From contig WGAL01000254.1 of assembly GCA_015494845.1 (NCBI GenBank), positions 1-6,565 on the forward strand: a stretch of 6,565 nucleotides of DNA. The letters run 5' to 3'. Shown here one piece after another: positions 1 to 6,147 of this stretch. The stretch's first letter is position 1. Every line of letters begins with the position of its first letter. The stretch is from Melioribacteraceae bacterium (GTDB lineage: Bacteria > Bacteroidota > Ignavibacteria > Ignavibacteriales > Melioribacteraceae). The notes below the pieces were generated by a model. That model was not told where the DNA came from. It made no database searches and saw only the letters and a program-made list of their open reading frames with translations. Made by a program: the position numbers and the translations under genes.

Positions 1-1045
1 CCGTAATAATTGCCGCTTGATTGCCCGAACTTCCGCCAAGAGCCATTACAACCGGAATGAAAAAACTTGCCACAATCATTTGTTCGAGCGAGGCGGAATA
101 AGAGGAAAGAACAATCGCGCTAACCAACTCGCCGAACAAACTTACAAAAAGCCACGGCAATCGGTTCTTGGAAATTTCAAAAACCGAGTCGCTTGTTTCT
201 TCTTCCTCGGTAACACCGGCAATGCGCTGAATATCTTCCGAAACCTCTTCCTGAATTACATCAACTACGTCGTCGATTGTAATTCTACCAAGCATTTTCA
301 TATCGTGGTCAACAACAGGGAGCGCAACCAAATCGTATTTTTCAATTATTCTGGCAACTTCTTCCTGGTCGGTTTCCGGATAAACATAAATGAAATCATC
401 TTCGAGTACTTCGCGAATTGGCGTTTCAGGTTTGGCAATTAAAAGGGATTTGAGTAAAACGAATCCGACAAGTTTTTCGTCGCGGGTTAATACGTAAACG
501 TGATAAATGTGTTCGAATTCGTCCGCGTTTTCCCTAACTTTTTCAATTGCGTCTCCAACGGTTTGGTCGTCGTAAACAAACACAAAATCGCTCGACATCA
601 AACCGCCGGCGGTGTCCTCGTCGTATTTCAGAAGTTCTTTAACTTCTTCGGAATCTTCCTCGTCAATGTTTTCAAGGACTTCTTCCGCCACTTCTTTCGG
701 AAGGTCGGCGATAATATCCGTAGCGTCGTCGCTTTCCATTTCATCCACGATGTCGGTAATAGTCTCCGTGCCAATTTCGGAAAGAATTTTTTCACGCAGA
801 CTTTCATCGACTTCAAGCAGAACTTCGCTTGCCGTTTCTGTGTCGAGTAAATTGAAAATAAAAAGCGCGTCGTCAAAATCGAGGTGGTTCAGTATTTCAG
901 CAATATCGGCGGGATGCGTGCCTAAGAAAATTGCGCGCAAAGAATCTTCCGCTCGAATTTTAATCAACTCCTTAATATTTTCGAGCAATTCTTCGTCTAT
1001 GTAAACCGATGCGTTGATTTTATTTGGGAAATTATTTTCTGTCAT
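1..1045 (-). CDS. mgtE: Magnesium transporter MgtE, C-terminus cut by window edge
   Basis: Mg2+-selective channel of the inner membrane, gated by cytoplasmic Mg2+ sensing. I translated the minus strand from ATG at 1045-1043 and obtained 348 open residues running off the left edge; about 100 residues, most of the membrane domain, should lie outside. Domains: an acidic superhelical MgtE N domain (about 20-145, with HLDFDDA and EMESDDATDIIADLP), the TAGGLM junction at 145-150, two CBS domains (about 150-205 and 210-265, the second with LPVVDHDMKMLGRITIDDVVDVI), a connecting helix, then the first membrane helix (about 296-315) and part of the second with FFIPVVMALGGSSGNQAA, the family's pore-region signature. 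The ATG lies inside the end of ksgA, overlapping it by 14 bp. An ATG three bases further upstream is out of frame and meets a stop at its third codon. No clear Shine-Dalgarno is visible, so translation is probably coupled to ksgA. Family assignment is secure; the ion is inferred from the family. Confidence 0.95.
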   Translation of the reverse strand, partial: MTENNFPNKINASVYIDEELLENIKELIKIRAEDSLRAIFLGTHPADIAEILNHLDFDDALFIFNLLDTETASEVLLEVDESLREKILSEIGTETITDIVDEMESDDATDIIADLPKEVAEEVLENIDEEDSEEVKELLKYDEDTAGGLMSSDFVFVYDDQTVGDAIEKVRENADEFEHIYHVYVLTRDEKLVGFVLLKSLLIAKPETPIREVLEDDFIYVYPETDQEEVARIIEKYDLVALPVVDHDMKMLGRITIDDVVDVIQEEVSEDIQRIAGVTEEEETSDSVFEISKNRLPWLFVSLFGELVSAIVLSSYSASLEQMIVASFFIPVVMALGGSSGNQAAIIT

Positions 1046-1814
1046 AACATTTATCAATTAAATTGGACAGTTCAACAAATTCGGCTACGGAAAGTTCCTC
1101 CGCGCGACGCGATAAATCGAACTGCGAAATATTTTTCATACAATTTTTAAATATACTATTACTTAACGAATTCTTTAACGTTTTTCTTCTTGTTGCAAAA
1201 GCTGCTTTAACAATGGGAATAAAAACTTTTTCGTTTTCCGATTTCATTTCCGGTTCTCTAAAACGAATTGAGATAATGGCAGAACGGACTTTCGGTTTGG
1301 GAAAGAATACGTTCGGCGAAATTTTAAATTCCAATTTCACGTCTGCAAAATAATTTAACAAAACGGAAAGCAAGCCGTATTGTTTGGTTTTCGGCTCTGC
1401 GACAATCCGTTCGGCAACTTCGAGTTGCACCATTAACAACGCATCGGATAAGTATTTTCTATTTTCAATTAATTTGAATAAAATAGGTGCGGTAATGTTA
1501 TACGGAATATTGCCGATTATCCTAAACGGATTTTCGCACGGCAAAGCGGTAAAATCAATTTCCAAAAAATCCATATTGACAAAATTCACGTCAGGAAATT
1601 TTTCACGCAGCGTTTCAATTACTCTTTTATCGATTTCAATCGCGCAATAGTTTTTTGTTTTATGCATTAAATACTGCGTTAGAGCGCCTTGTCCTGGTCC
1701 GATTTCAACTACACTATCATTCTCGTGTGGCGCGAACACGTTTATAATTTTCTCAATTGTGTTTTTATCTTTGAGATAATTTTGTCCGAACCGTTTTAAT
1801 GGTTTTATGTTCAT
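1032..1814 (-). CDS. ksgA: 16S rRNA dimethyladenosine transferase KsgA/RsmA
   Basis: S-adenosylmethionine-dependent enzyme that dimethylates two adjacent adenines (A1518 and A1519 in E. coli numbering) in the 3'-terminal helix of 16S rRNA during late small-subunit assembly; cytoplasmic. The protein has 260 residues, normal for the family. Visible motifs: the N-terminal FGQNYLKD (9-16), the SAM-binding VVEIGPGQGALT (35-46), the acidic AIEID strand (58-62) that binds the ribose, the catalytic GNIPYNI (101-107, the NxPY motif contacting the target adenine), LMVQLEVAERIVA (127-139), KQYGLLSVL (144-152), FFPKPKVRSAI (170-180), and a C-terminal domain ending in RRAEELSVAEFVELSNLI. Nothing key is missing. 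The ATG at 1814-1812 starts directly before the KRFGQN motif, as expected; no strong ribosome-binding site precedes it. It is the first gene of a leftward unit with mgtE, and its promoter should lie in the 1815-2045 AT-rich stretch. Confidence 0.97.
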   Translation of the reverse strand: MNIKPLKRFGQNYLKDKNTIEKIINVFAPHENDSVVEIGPGQGALTQYLMHKTKNYCAIEIDKRVIETLREKFPDVNFVNMDFLEIDFTALPCENPFRIIGNIPYNITAPILFKLIENRKYLSDALLMVQLEVAERIVAEPKTKQYGLLSVLLNYFADVKLEFKISPNVFFPKPKVRSAIISIRFREPEMKSENEKVFIPIVKAAFATRRKTLKNSLSNSIFKNCMKNISQFDLSRRAEELSVAEFVELSNLIDKCYDRK

Positions 1815-1925
1815 CTATTGCCGAAAGTTTTTCTAAAAAATTTAGGTTGCAAGTTACGAATTAAAACCAAACGGAACGAAAAAATTCATTTCTGTCCAAA
1901 AAAATCTATTCAATAAGAAAAAGCT

Positions 1926-1940
1926 GTGAAAATTTTTCAC
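1926..1940. repeat. Short AT-rich palindrome
   Basis: GTGAAAA and TTTTCAC form an exact inverted repeat with a single central T, lying between two copies of the CTGTCCAAAA-type word about 110 bases upstream of ksgA. It has the size and symmetry of a dimeric regulator site, but nothing identifies a regulator. Confidence 0.3.
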
Positions 1941-2071
1941 TTTGAACAGATTTTTCTAGTACTTAAAATCTATCCCTAAAAATTTTTTTACACTGTTATT
2001 TTGCTGTCCAAAACAAATTAGATAAAGAATTTATTATAAAATCCTACCCCGACGACGCTTGCGCGTCGCCA

Positions 2072-2098
2072 CCCCTTGCAAGCGGAAGGGGAATTTTT
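2072..2098 (+). terminator. Terminator-like hairpin with T-run (left half of composite repeat)
   Basis: CCCCTT pairs with AAGGGG across an 8-base loop, followed by AATTTTT, which is the form of an intrinsic terminator for rightward transcription. No rightward gene ends upstream of it in this window, so it may be only the inner face of the inverted repeat. It could still block stray rightward transcripts before the tRNA. Confidence 0.4.
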
Positions 2099-2108
2099 AT
2101 ACAATACG

Positions 2109-2132
2109 AAAAATTTCCCTCTCGTGAGAGGG
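2109..2132 (-). terminator. Terminator-like hairpin with T-run, leftward (right half of composite repeat)
   Basis: On the minus strand CCCTCT pairs with AGAGGG around a four-base loop and is followed by AAATTTTT, the intrinsic-terminator form for leftward transcription. No leftward gene ends here, so a gene-terminating role is doubtful. Together with the facing hairpin at 2072-2098 it would insulate the ksgA unit from the tRNA side. Confidence 0.4.
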
Positions 2133-2284
2133 ATGATTTTCGACTGAGCTAGTGAAGTCGAAAATCGGGGTGTGGATAAATTCAATAAACTTGTGATTTC
2201 TTTATTTTGGACAGATGTGAAAAAATTAAAAATCCGAATTTGTATTATTCAATAAATGTTAATAATTTTACGCTTCGAATTTTT

Positions 2285-2357
<73 letters not shown>

Positions 2358-2469
2358 CTAATCACTTCTTATTTATATCCGTAAATTCTTTGCCGATTAA
2401 TTTCATACGCCTCCAAATTTTCCTTAACTTGAATATTTAATTATATTTATGTTAATGAAAAATAACTTT

Positions 2470-2475
2470 AAGGTG
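2470..2475 (+). promoter_or_regulatory. Ribosome-binding site of the GAF/pseudokinase/receiver gene
   Basis: AAGGTG ends four bases before the ATG at 2480. AGGTG matches the 3' part of the full AAGGAGGTG consensus, so this spacing is correct. It is the only start in the window with a recognisable Shine-Dalgarno and supports the chosen ATG. The 112 bases between the tRNA end and this site are AT-rich, with no clear terminator or promoter. Confidence 0.6.
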
Positions 2476-2479
2476 TAAA

Positions 2480-4846
2480 ATGCTTCAAGGTTCTCGTCTT
2501 ACCACGCTGTTAAGATTTAACGGAATCGTTTCAAACGCGCGTTCCGGACGCGATATTTTTATAGATGAACTGTGTAATTTTATTGTAAACGAATTCGAAA
2601 TAGACGCCGTAGCAATTTTCAAAATAGAAAATAACCTTCTAATCCCGCTCGGCAAATCGCACAGGGTGAAGAAAAACATACAACCAGGAGTAAGTTTTAA
2701 CGGCGACGGTTGTTACGAATTAAACGTTTCCAACGAATTTACGTTTACTCAAAACGATAATTGCACGCTCCAAATTACCGAAACGGCTTCTTATGAAATT
2801 TCAATAACATTTCGCATTGGGTTGAAAGAAATAATTTTAATACGCGTTGCGCAAAAAAATCCTTTTTTGCCGGCGGAAATCGAAGCGTTAAAAACCGTCG
2901 CGCAGTTTGTCAAAAATATGACGCATATGTGGCTGGACGCACGCGGCGGAATCATTCAAAGCGAAAAAAATATTTTTGGGCTTATTTCAACGGTTTTGGG
3001 CGAGGTTCGCAGTTTGATAAATTCCATTGCCGGTTCTATTTCCATAATTAACGACGACAACATCATGATGGGCGATACAAGTTATTTATCGACTATCAAG
3101 TATAATTCCCATAAATTGCTTGCAACCGTTAATTCGTTCGGTGAAATAATTAAAATTTTCAAAGGCGGTTTGGAATTAAAGGAAGAAGACGTTGAGTTAA
3201 AAAGAACTCTAAAAGAGACAATCGATATTTTAAACGGCAAACTTTCCGGCAAAAACGTAAGTTATCATTTGAACTACGACAATGCCGTTCCGAAAGAAAT
3301 TTTAATCGACAAACAAAAACTGCAATATTTTTTCAATTCATTCCTCACAATTATTGCCGAAATTGTTCGCGTTGGGAATATTCAACTTAACGTGTATTCC
3401 ACTCAAAATAATTTGATTAAAATTGAAATAAAAGATACAGCAAAAGCCGCTTTCTCTAATTTTACATCGCAAATTTTGCAACCTTTCGGTATTGACAAAT
3501 TTCTCGAAAACGACAATCCGTCAATTTCCGGCTTATCGTTTGTTTATCTTTCATTTTTGATTGAGAAAATAGGCGGAAAACTTTCCTTCGAAGAAAATGT
3601 GAACGAAGGAAATATGTTTGTCGTTACGCTGATGCCGAAATTCAGTAAAAATATTCAACAACAACTATCTCAGTTGCCGGAAGCTACAAGCGATTTAAAT
3701 ACGATACTTGTCGTCGAAGACGACTACGCAACGGCGAAATTGCTTACAAATTATTTGTTGAAGTGGGGTTACAATCCGATTGTGGTAAATAACGAAGAAC
3801 GCGTTTTCGAAATACTCGATAACGAAAAGGTACTTGCCGTAATTCTCGATATAGAATTGCCAGGCGTTAACGGAATGGAACTTCTTCGTAAAATTAAAGC
3901 TCATCCGAATATGGTTTCTACGCCAGTAATTGTTTGCTCGGTTGAAGTGGAAGAACAAAAAGCGTTCTTAATGGGCGCAATGGAATATTTTTCCAAACCG
4001 ATAAATTACAATCATCTCGTTGAAGTTTTAACGAGTTACAAATTGCGGAAAAATTCCACCGTCCTTTGCGTTGACGACGACATTCCAACTTTGAATTTGG
4101 TTGCGCAAGCCGTTTCCACCGCAGGATTTCAACCGCTGGCGGAACACGTTTCGGCGAAAGTAATGGATTTGATTAAAGACAAAGATATTGATTTGGCTAT
4201 AATCGACCTTGATATGCCGCATCCGAACGGGTTTGAGTTAATTAAAATGATTAAGTCGGAAGACAGATTTAAGAACCTTCCAATTATTATTTACACAGGC
4301 AAAGAAGATTTTGCGCAAGACTTGGAACAAATCGACGGACTGTTCGACGAACTGCTCAGCAAAAAAAGCACGAACATCGAAGACCTCGCGGACACAATAA
4401 AATCAATGATAAACCGTTACGAAGAACCGAAAACCATTGAGGAAATTCACGAAGAGGAAGACGACGACAAAGTAAAAATTCTTTTCGCAGAAGATTACAA
4501 ACACTCGCAGATTATCGTAACGCGCTTGCTCAAGAAAAACGGGTTCGACGATATTGTAGTTGTGGAAAACGGCGAAGAAGCGTTGAAAGCCGCGCAAAAA
4601 GAACATTTCGACATTATCTTAATGGATATGCAAATGCCTATTATGAACGGCTTTGAAGCGATTGAAAAATTGCGTCAAATGCCGGAATATAAAGACACTC
4701 CGATTATTTCGCTTACCGCTTTCGCAATGAAAGGCGACAGGGAAAAATGCCTCGACGCCGGCGCGACGGATTACATTCCCAAACCGATTGACAGTAAAGA
4801 GTTTATTGAAAAAATTAAATTCTACGCGCAGATGAAAAAGAAATAA
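2480..4846 (+). CDS. GAF - degenerate histidine kinase - triple receiver protein
   Basis: A 788-residue cytoplasmic two-component protein with no membrane segment or signal peptide. Domains: GAF-like sensor (about 5-150); HisKA-like helical hairpin (about 160-250); HATPase-like fold (about 255-387); receivers at about 407-521, 526-643 and 665-785, the last two joined by an acidic linker (647-664). The kinase core is broken. Aligning EVRSLINSIAG (175-185) with the usual EIRTPLNAIIG puts Gly174 where the phosphoacceptor His belongs, and the Pro is Leu179. The N box LQYFFNSFLTIIAE (281-294) has Ile291 for the Mg-ATP Asn and Glu294 for Lys. The G1 box DTGxG reads DTAKA (319-323). The G2 box keeps only GL (351-352). 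All three receivers look functional: acidic pockets 413-415, 532-534, 671-672; phosphoacceptors Asp457, Asp576, Asp716; Ser487, Thr606, Thr746; Lys506, Lys628, Lys768. Receiver 2 has KK instead of KP. There is no DNA-binding or enzymatic output domain. Inference: a pseudokinase scaffold or phosphate-relay hub fed by other kinases. The M16 gene follows after 20 bp with no terminator. Confidence 0.93.
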   Translation: MLQGSRLTTLLRFNGIVSNARSGRDIFIDELCNFIVNEFEIDAVAIFKIENNLLIPLGKSHRVKKNIQPGVSFNGDGCYELNVSNEFTFTQNDNCTLQITETASYEISITFRIGLKEIILIRVAQKNPFLPAEIEALKTVAQFVKNMTHMWLDARGGIIQSEKNIFGLISTVLGEVRSLINSIAGSISIINDDNIMMGDTSYLSTIKYNSHKLLATVNSFGEIIKIFKGGLELKEEDVELKRTLKETIDILNGKLSGKNVSYHLNYDNAVPKEILIDKQKLQYFFNSFLTIIAEIVRVGNIQLNVYSTQNNLIKIEIKDTAKAAFSNFTSQILQPFGIDKFLENDNPSISGLSFVYLSFLIEKIGGKLSFEENVNEGNMFVVTLMPKFSKNIQQQLSQLPEATSDLNTILVVEDDYATAKLLTNYLLKWGYNPIVVNNEERVFEILDNEKVLAVILDIELPGVNGMELLRKIKAHPNMVSTPVIVCSVEVEEQKAFLMGAMEYFSKPINYNHLVEVLTSYKLRKNSTVLCVDDDIPTLNLVAQAVSTAGFQPLAEHVSAKVMDLIKDKDIDLAIIDLDMPHPNGFELIKMIKSEDRFKNLPIIIYTGKEDFAQDLEQIDGLFDELLSKKSTNIEDLADTIKSMINRYEEPKTIEEIHEEEDDDKVKILFAEDYKHSQIIVTRLLKKNGFDDIVVVENGEEALKAAQKEHFDIILMDMQMPIMNGFEAIEKLRQMPEYKDTPIISLTAFAMKGDREKCLDAGATDYIPKPIDSKEFIEKIKFYAQMKKK

Positions 4847-4866
4847 TCTCAACAAACGGAAACCTT

Positions 4867-6147
4867 ATGGATAAAGTTCTCGATTTAAAGTATAAAAAAA
4901 TCACGCTCGATAACGGTCTGGACGTTGTGCTTTACAAAGATAATTCGATTCCTTCTGTCGCTGTAAATCTTTGGTATAAAGTTGGTTCCGCAAACGAAAA
5001 GCCTGGCAAAACCGGACTTGCCCATTTGTTCGAACACATGATGTTTCAAGGTTCGCAGAACGTCCCCAAAGAAATGCACTTCAAATACGTGCAGGAAGCC
5101 GGCGGCACGTTAAACGGTTCCACGAGTTTGGACAGAACAAATTATTACGAAACGCTTCCCTCGCCTACCCTCGATTTGGCTTTGTGGCTCGAGTCCGACA
5201 GAATGGGATTTTTCTTGCCGGCGCTTACGCAAGAAAAACTCGATAACCAACGCGAAGTGGTTATGAACGAACGCCGTCAACGTTACGATAATCAACCTTA
5301 CGGGCTTGCGTGGGAACTTTTGTTTTCAAAACTTTTTCCCGGAAATCATCCTTATCATTGGGCCACAATCGGTTGGATGAAAGATATTGAAAGTTACACG
5401 CTCGAAGACGTCAGAGATTTTTTCAAAACCTATTACGCGCCGAATAATGCGTCTCTCGTTATCGCAGGCGATATCGATTACGATTACGCAATAAAATCGA
5501 CGGAAAAGTATTTTGCCGAAATTAAACCTTATCCGAATATACCGGAAGTCGTCGTTCCGGATTTCGAACTGCAAGAGAATAAATACATTACTTACAAAGA
5601 TAACGTTCAGTTGCCGCGACTCTATTTAATGTGGAAATCGAACGCACTTTACAAAGAAGACGACGCAAAATTGGACGTATTGGCGGACGCATTGAGTTCT
5701 TCCAAAAATTCGCGTTTGTACAAAAAATTGATTTTCGAAAAACAATTAGCAATCGACGCTTTTGCATTTCAGTATTCTGCGCAACGGGAAGGCGTTTTTA
5801 TTATTATCGCAACCGCGCGTCCAGGCGTTACTCTCGAACAATTGAAAGAATTGATTTTTGCCGAACTCGAAAAAATTTACGTGGAAGGAATTACGCAAGA
5901 AGAATTGGCGAAAGCGAAAAACACGATTATTTCGGATAACATTTATTCGTTGCAATACATTTCAGGCGTTGCAAATCAAATGAACAATTACAATTGCGTT
6001 TTGGGCGAACCGAATTCGTTTTTGTACGACATTAACCGCTACGAAAAACTAACGCCTGAGGAAATTCGCGAAACGGCGATAAAATATTTGCAAAAACCTT
6101 ACGTTGAATTACGAATTGTTCCAAAACAAAACACGGAAGCGAAATGA
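4867..6147 (+). CDS. M16 family zinc metallopeptidase, catalytic subunit
   Basis: A 426-residue peptidase of the pitrilysin/insulinase/processing-peptidase clan, of the short (M16B) type made of two roughly 200-residue homologous domains. The inverted zinc motif HLFEH is at 53-57: His53 and His57 bind zinc and Glu56 activates water. The distal zinc ligand is Glu135 in REVVMNERRQ (129-138). Gln128 stands where pitrilysin has a second conserved Glu, which from memory is usual in the NQRxVVxNERRQ subgroup. Other family marks are GGTLNGSTSLDRTNYYETLP (79-98) lining the active site, YYAPNNASLVIAGD (189-202) closing the N domain, and a C-terminal M16_C domain from about 175 onward. There is no signal peptide or lipobox (it begins MDKVLDLKYKKITLDNGL), so it appears cytoplasmic, unlike many exported homologues. 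No good ribosome-binding site is seen (CGGAAA only). Its stop overlaps the next M16 gene by ATGA. Substrate unknown; oligopeptides or a specific processing target are both possible. Confidence 0.93.
   Translation: MDKVLDLKYKKITLDNGLDVVLYKDNSIPSVAVNLWYKVGSANEKPGKTGLAHLFEHMMFQGSQNVPKEMHFKYVQEAGGTLNGSTSLDRTNYYETLPSPTLDLALWLESDRMGFFLPALTQEKLDNQREVVMNERRQRYDNQPYGLAWELLFSKLFPGNHPYHWATIGWMKDIESYTLEDVRDFFKTYYAPNNASLVIAGDIDYDYAIKSTEKYFAEIKPYPNIPEVVVPDFELQENKYITYKDNVQLPRLYLMWKSNALYKEDDAKLDVLADALSSSKNSRLYKKLIFEKQLAIDAFAFQYSAQREGVFIIIATARPGVTLEQLKELIFAELEKIYVEGITQEELAKAKNTIISDNIYSLQYISGVANQMNNYNCVLGEPNSFLYDINRYEKLTPEEIRETAIKYLQKPYVELRIVPKQNTEAK

Larger units (their letters stand above)
2046..2171. repeat. 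Composite GC-rich inverted repeat of two facing units
   Basis: The outer ends are an exact inverted pair, ACCCCGA (2046-2052) and TCGGGGT (2165-2171). The inner ends are another exact pair, AATTTTT (2092-2098) and AAAAATT (2109-2115), around a 10-base centre. Each half holds two hairpins in mirrored order. Left: CGACGC/GCGTCG (2053-2068, 4-base loop) and CCCCTT/AAGGGG (2072-2091). Right: CCCTCT/AGAGGG (2117-2132, CGTG loop) and the 11-bp perfect stem GATTTTCGACT/AGTCGAAAATC (2135-2166). Read outward from the centre, both halves follow one plan: AAAAATT, a C-run/G-run hairpin, TGG or ATG, a second hairpin of different sequence, then a GGGGT end. They therefore look like two diverged copies of one repeat unit inserted head to head, or one large palindrome whose stems were replaced by compensating change. 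This resembles dispersed intergenic repeats of the REP/MITE kind; family identity is not known to me. Confidence 0.75.
1891..2215. repeat. CTGTCCAAAA word family, direct and inverted copies
   Basis: The 10-mer CTGTCCAAAA occurs at 1892-1901 and 2004-2013 on the plus strand and at 2205-2214 on the minus strand. A copy with one change (TCTGTTCAAA) lies on the minus strand at 1941-1950. The copies form two inverted pairs: 1891/1950, and 2004/2214. The second pair brackets the composite GC-rich repeat, so the word could be a terminal inverted repeat of a roughly 211-bp element. No clear target-site duplication is visible outside it. The alternative is a regulator-binding or promoter-associated word in the divergent region. 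Confidence 0.5.
1815..2284. other. Gene-free divergent intergenic region
   Basis: These 470 bases separate the leftward ksgA-mgtE unit from the rightward tRNA and signalling genes, so promoters firing in both directions should lie here. I see no convincing coding sequence: reading frames are short and lack codon character. The flanks (1815-2040 and about 2176-2284) are very AT-rich, while the centre (2044-2175) is GC-rich and strongly structured. Contents listed separately are the composite inverted repeat, its two terminator-like hairpins, the CTGTCCAAAA word family and a small palindrome. The word ATTCAATAA also occurs three times in the same direction (1908-1916, 2180-2188, 2247-2255), which is only weakly notable in AT-rich DNA. 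A TATTAT at 2243-2248 could be the -10 box for the tRNA, but no good -35 box stands at the right distance, so I do not call a promoter. Confidence 0.75.

Noticed and set aside
17..1004. Several plus-strand open frames (17-442, 500-850, 612-1004)
   Set aside because: They are antisense shadows of mgtE, whose minus-strand translation gives continuous N, CBS and membrane motifs. The plus-strand products are low-complexity, rich in Ser, Phe and Asn, and match no family.
2044..2175. CRISPR array or riboswitch
   Set aside because: There are no regularly spaced direct repeats or spacers. The structure is inverted and symmetric, and it sits about 110 bp before a tRNA rather than in a leader of a metabolic gene.
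2429..2457. TTGAAT as a -35 box for the signalling gene
   Set aside because: The AT-rich stretch offers many loose matches, and no -10 hexamer at 16-18 bases stands out (TTAATG only).
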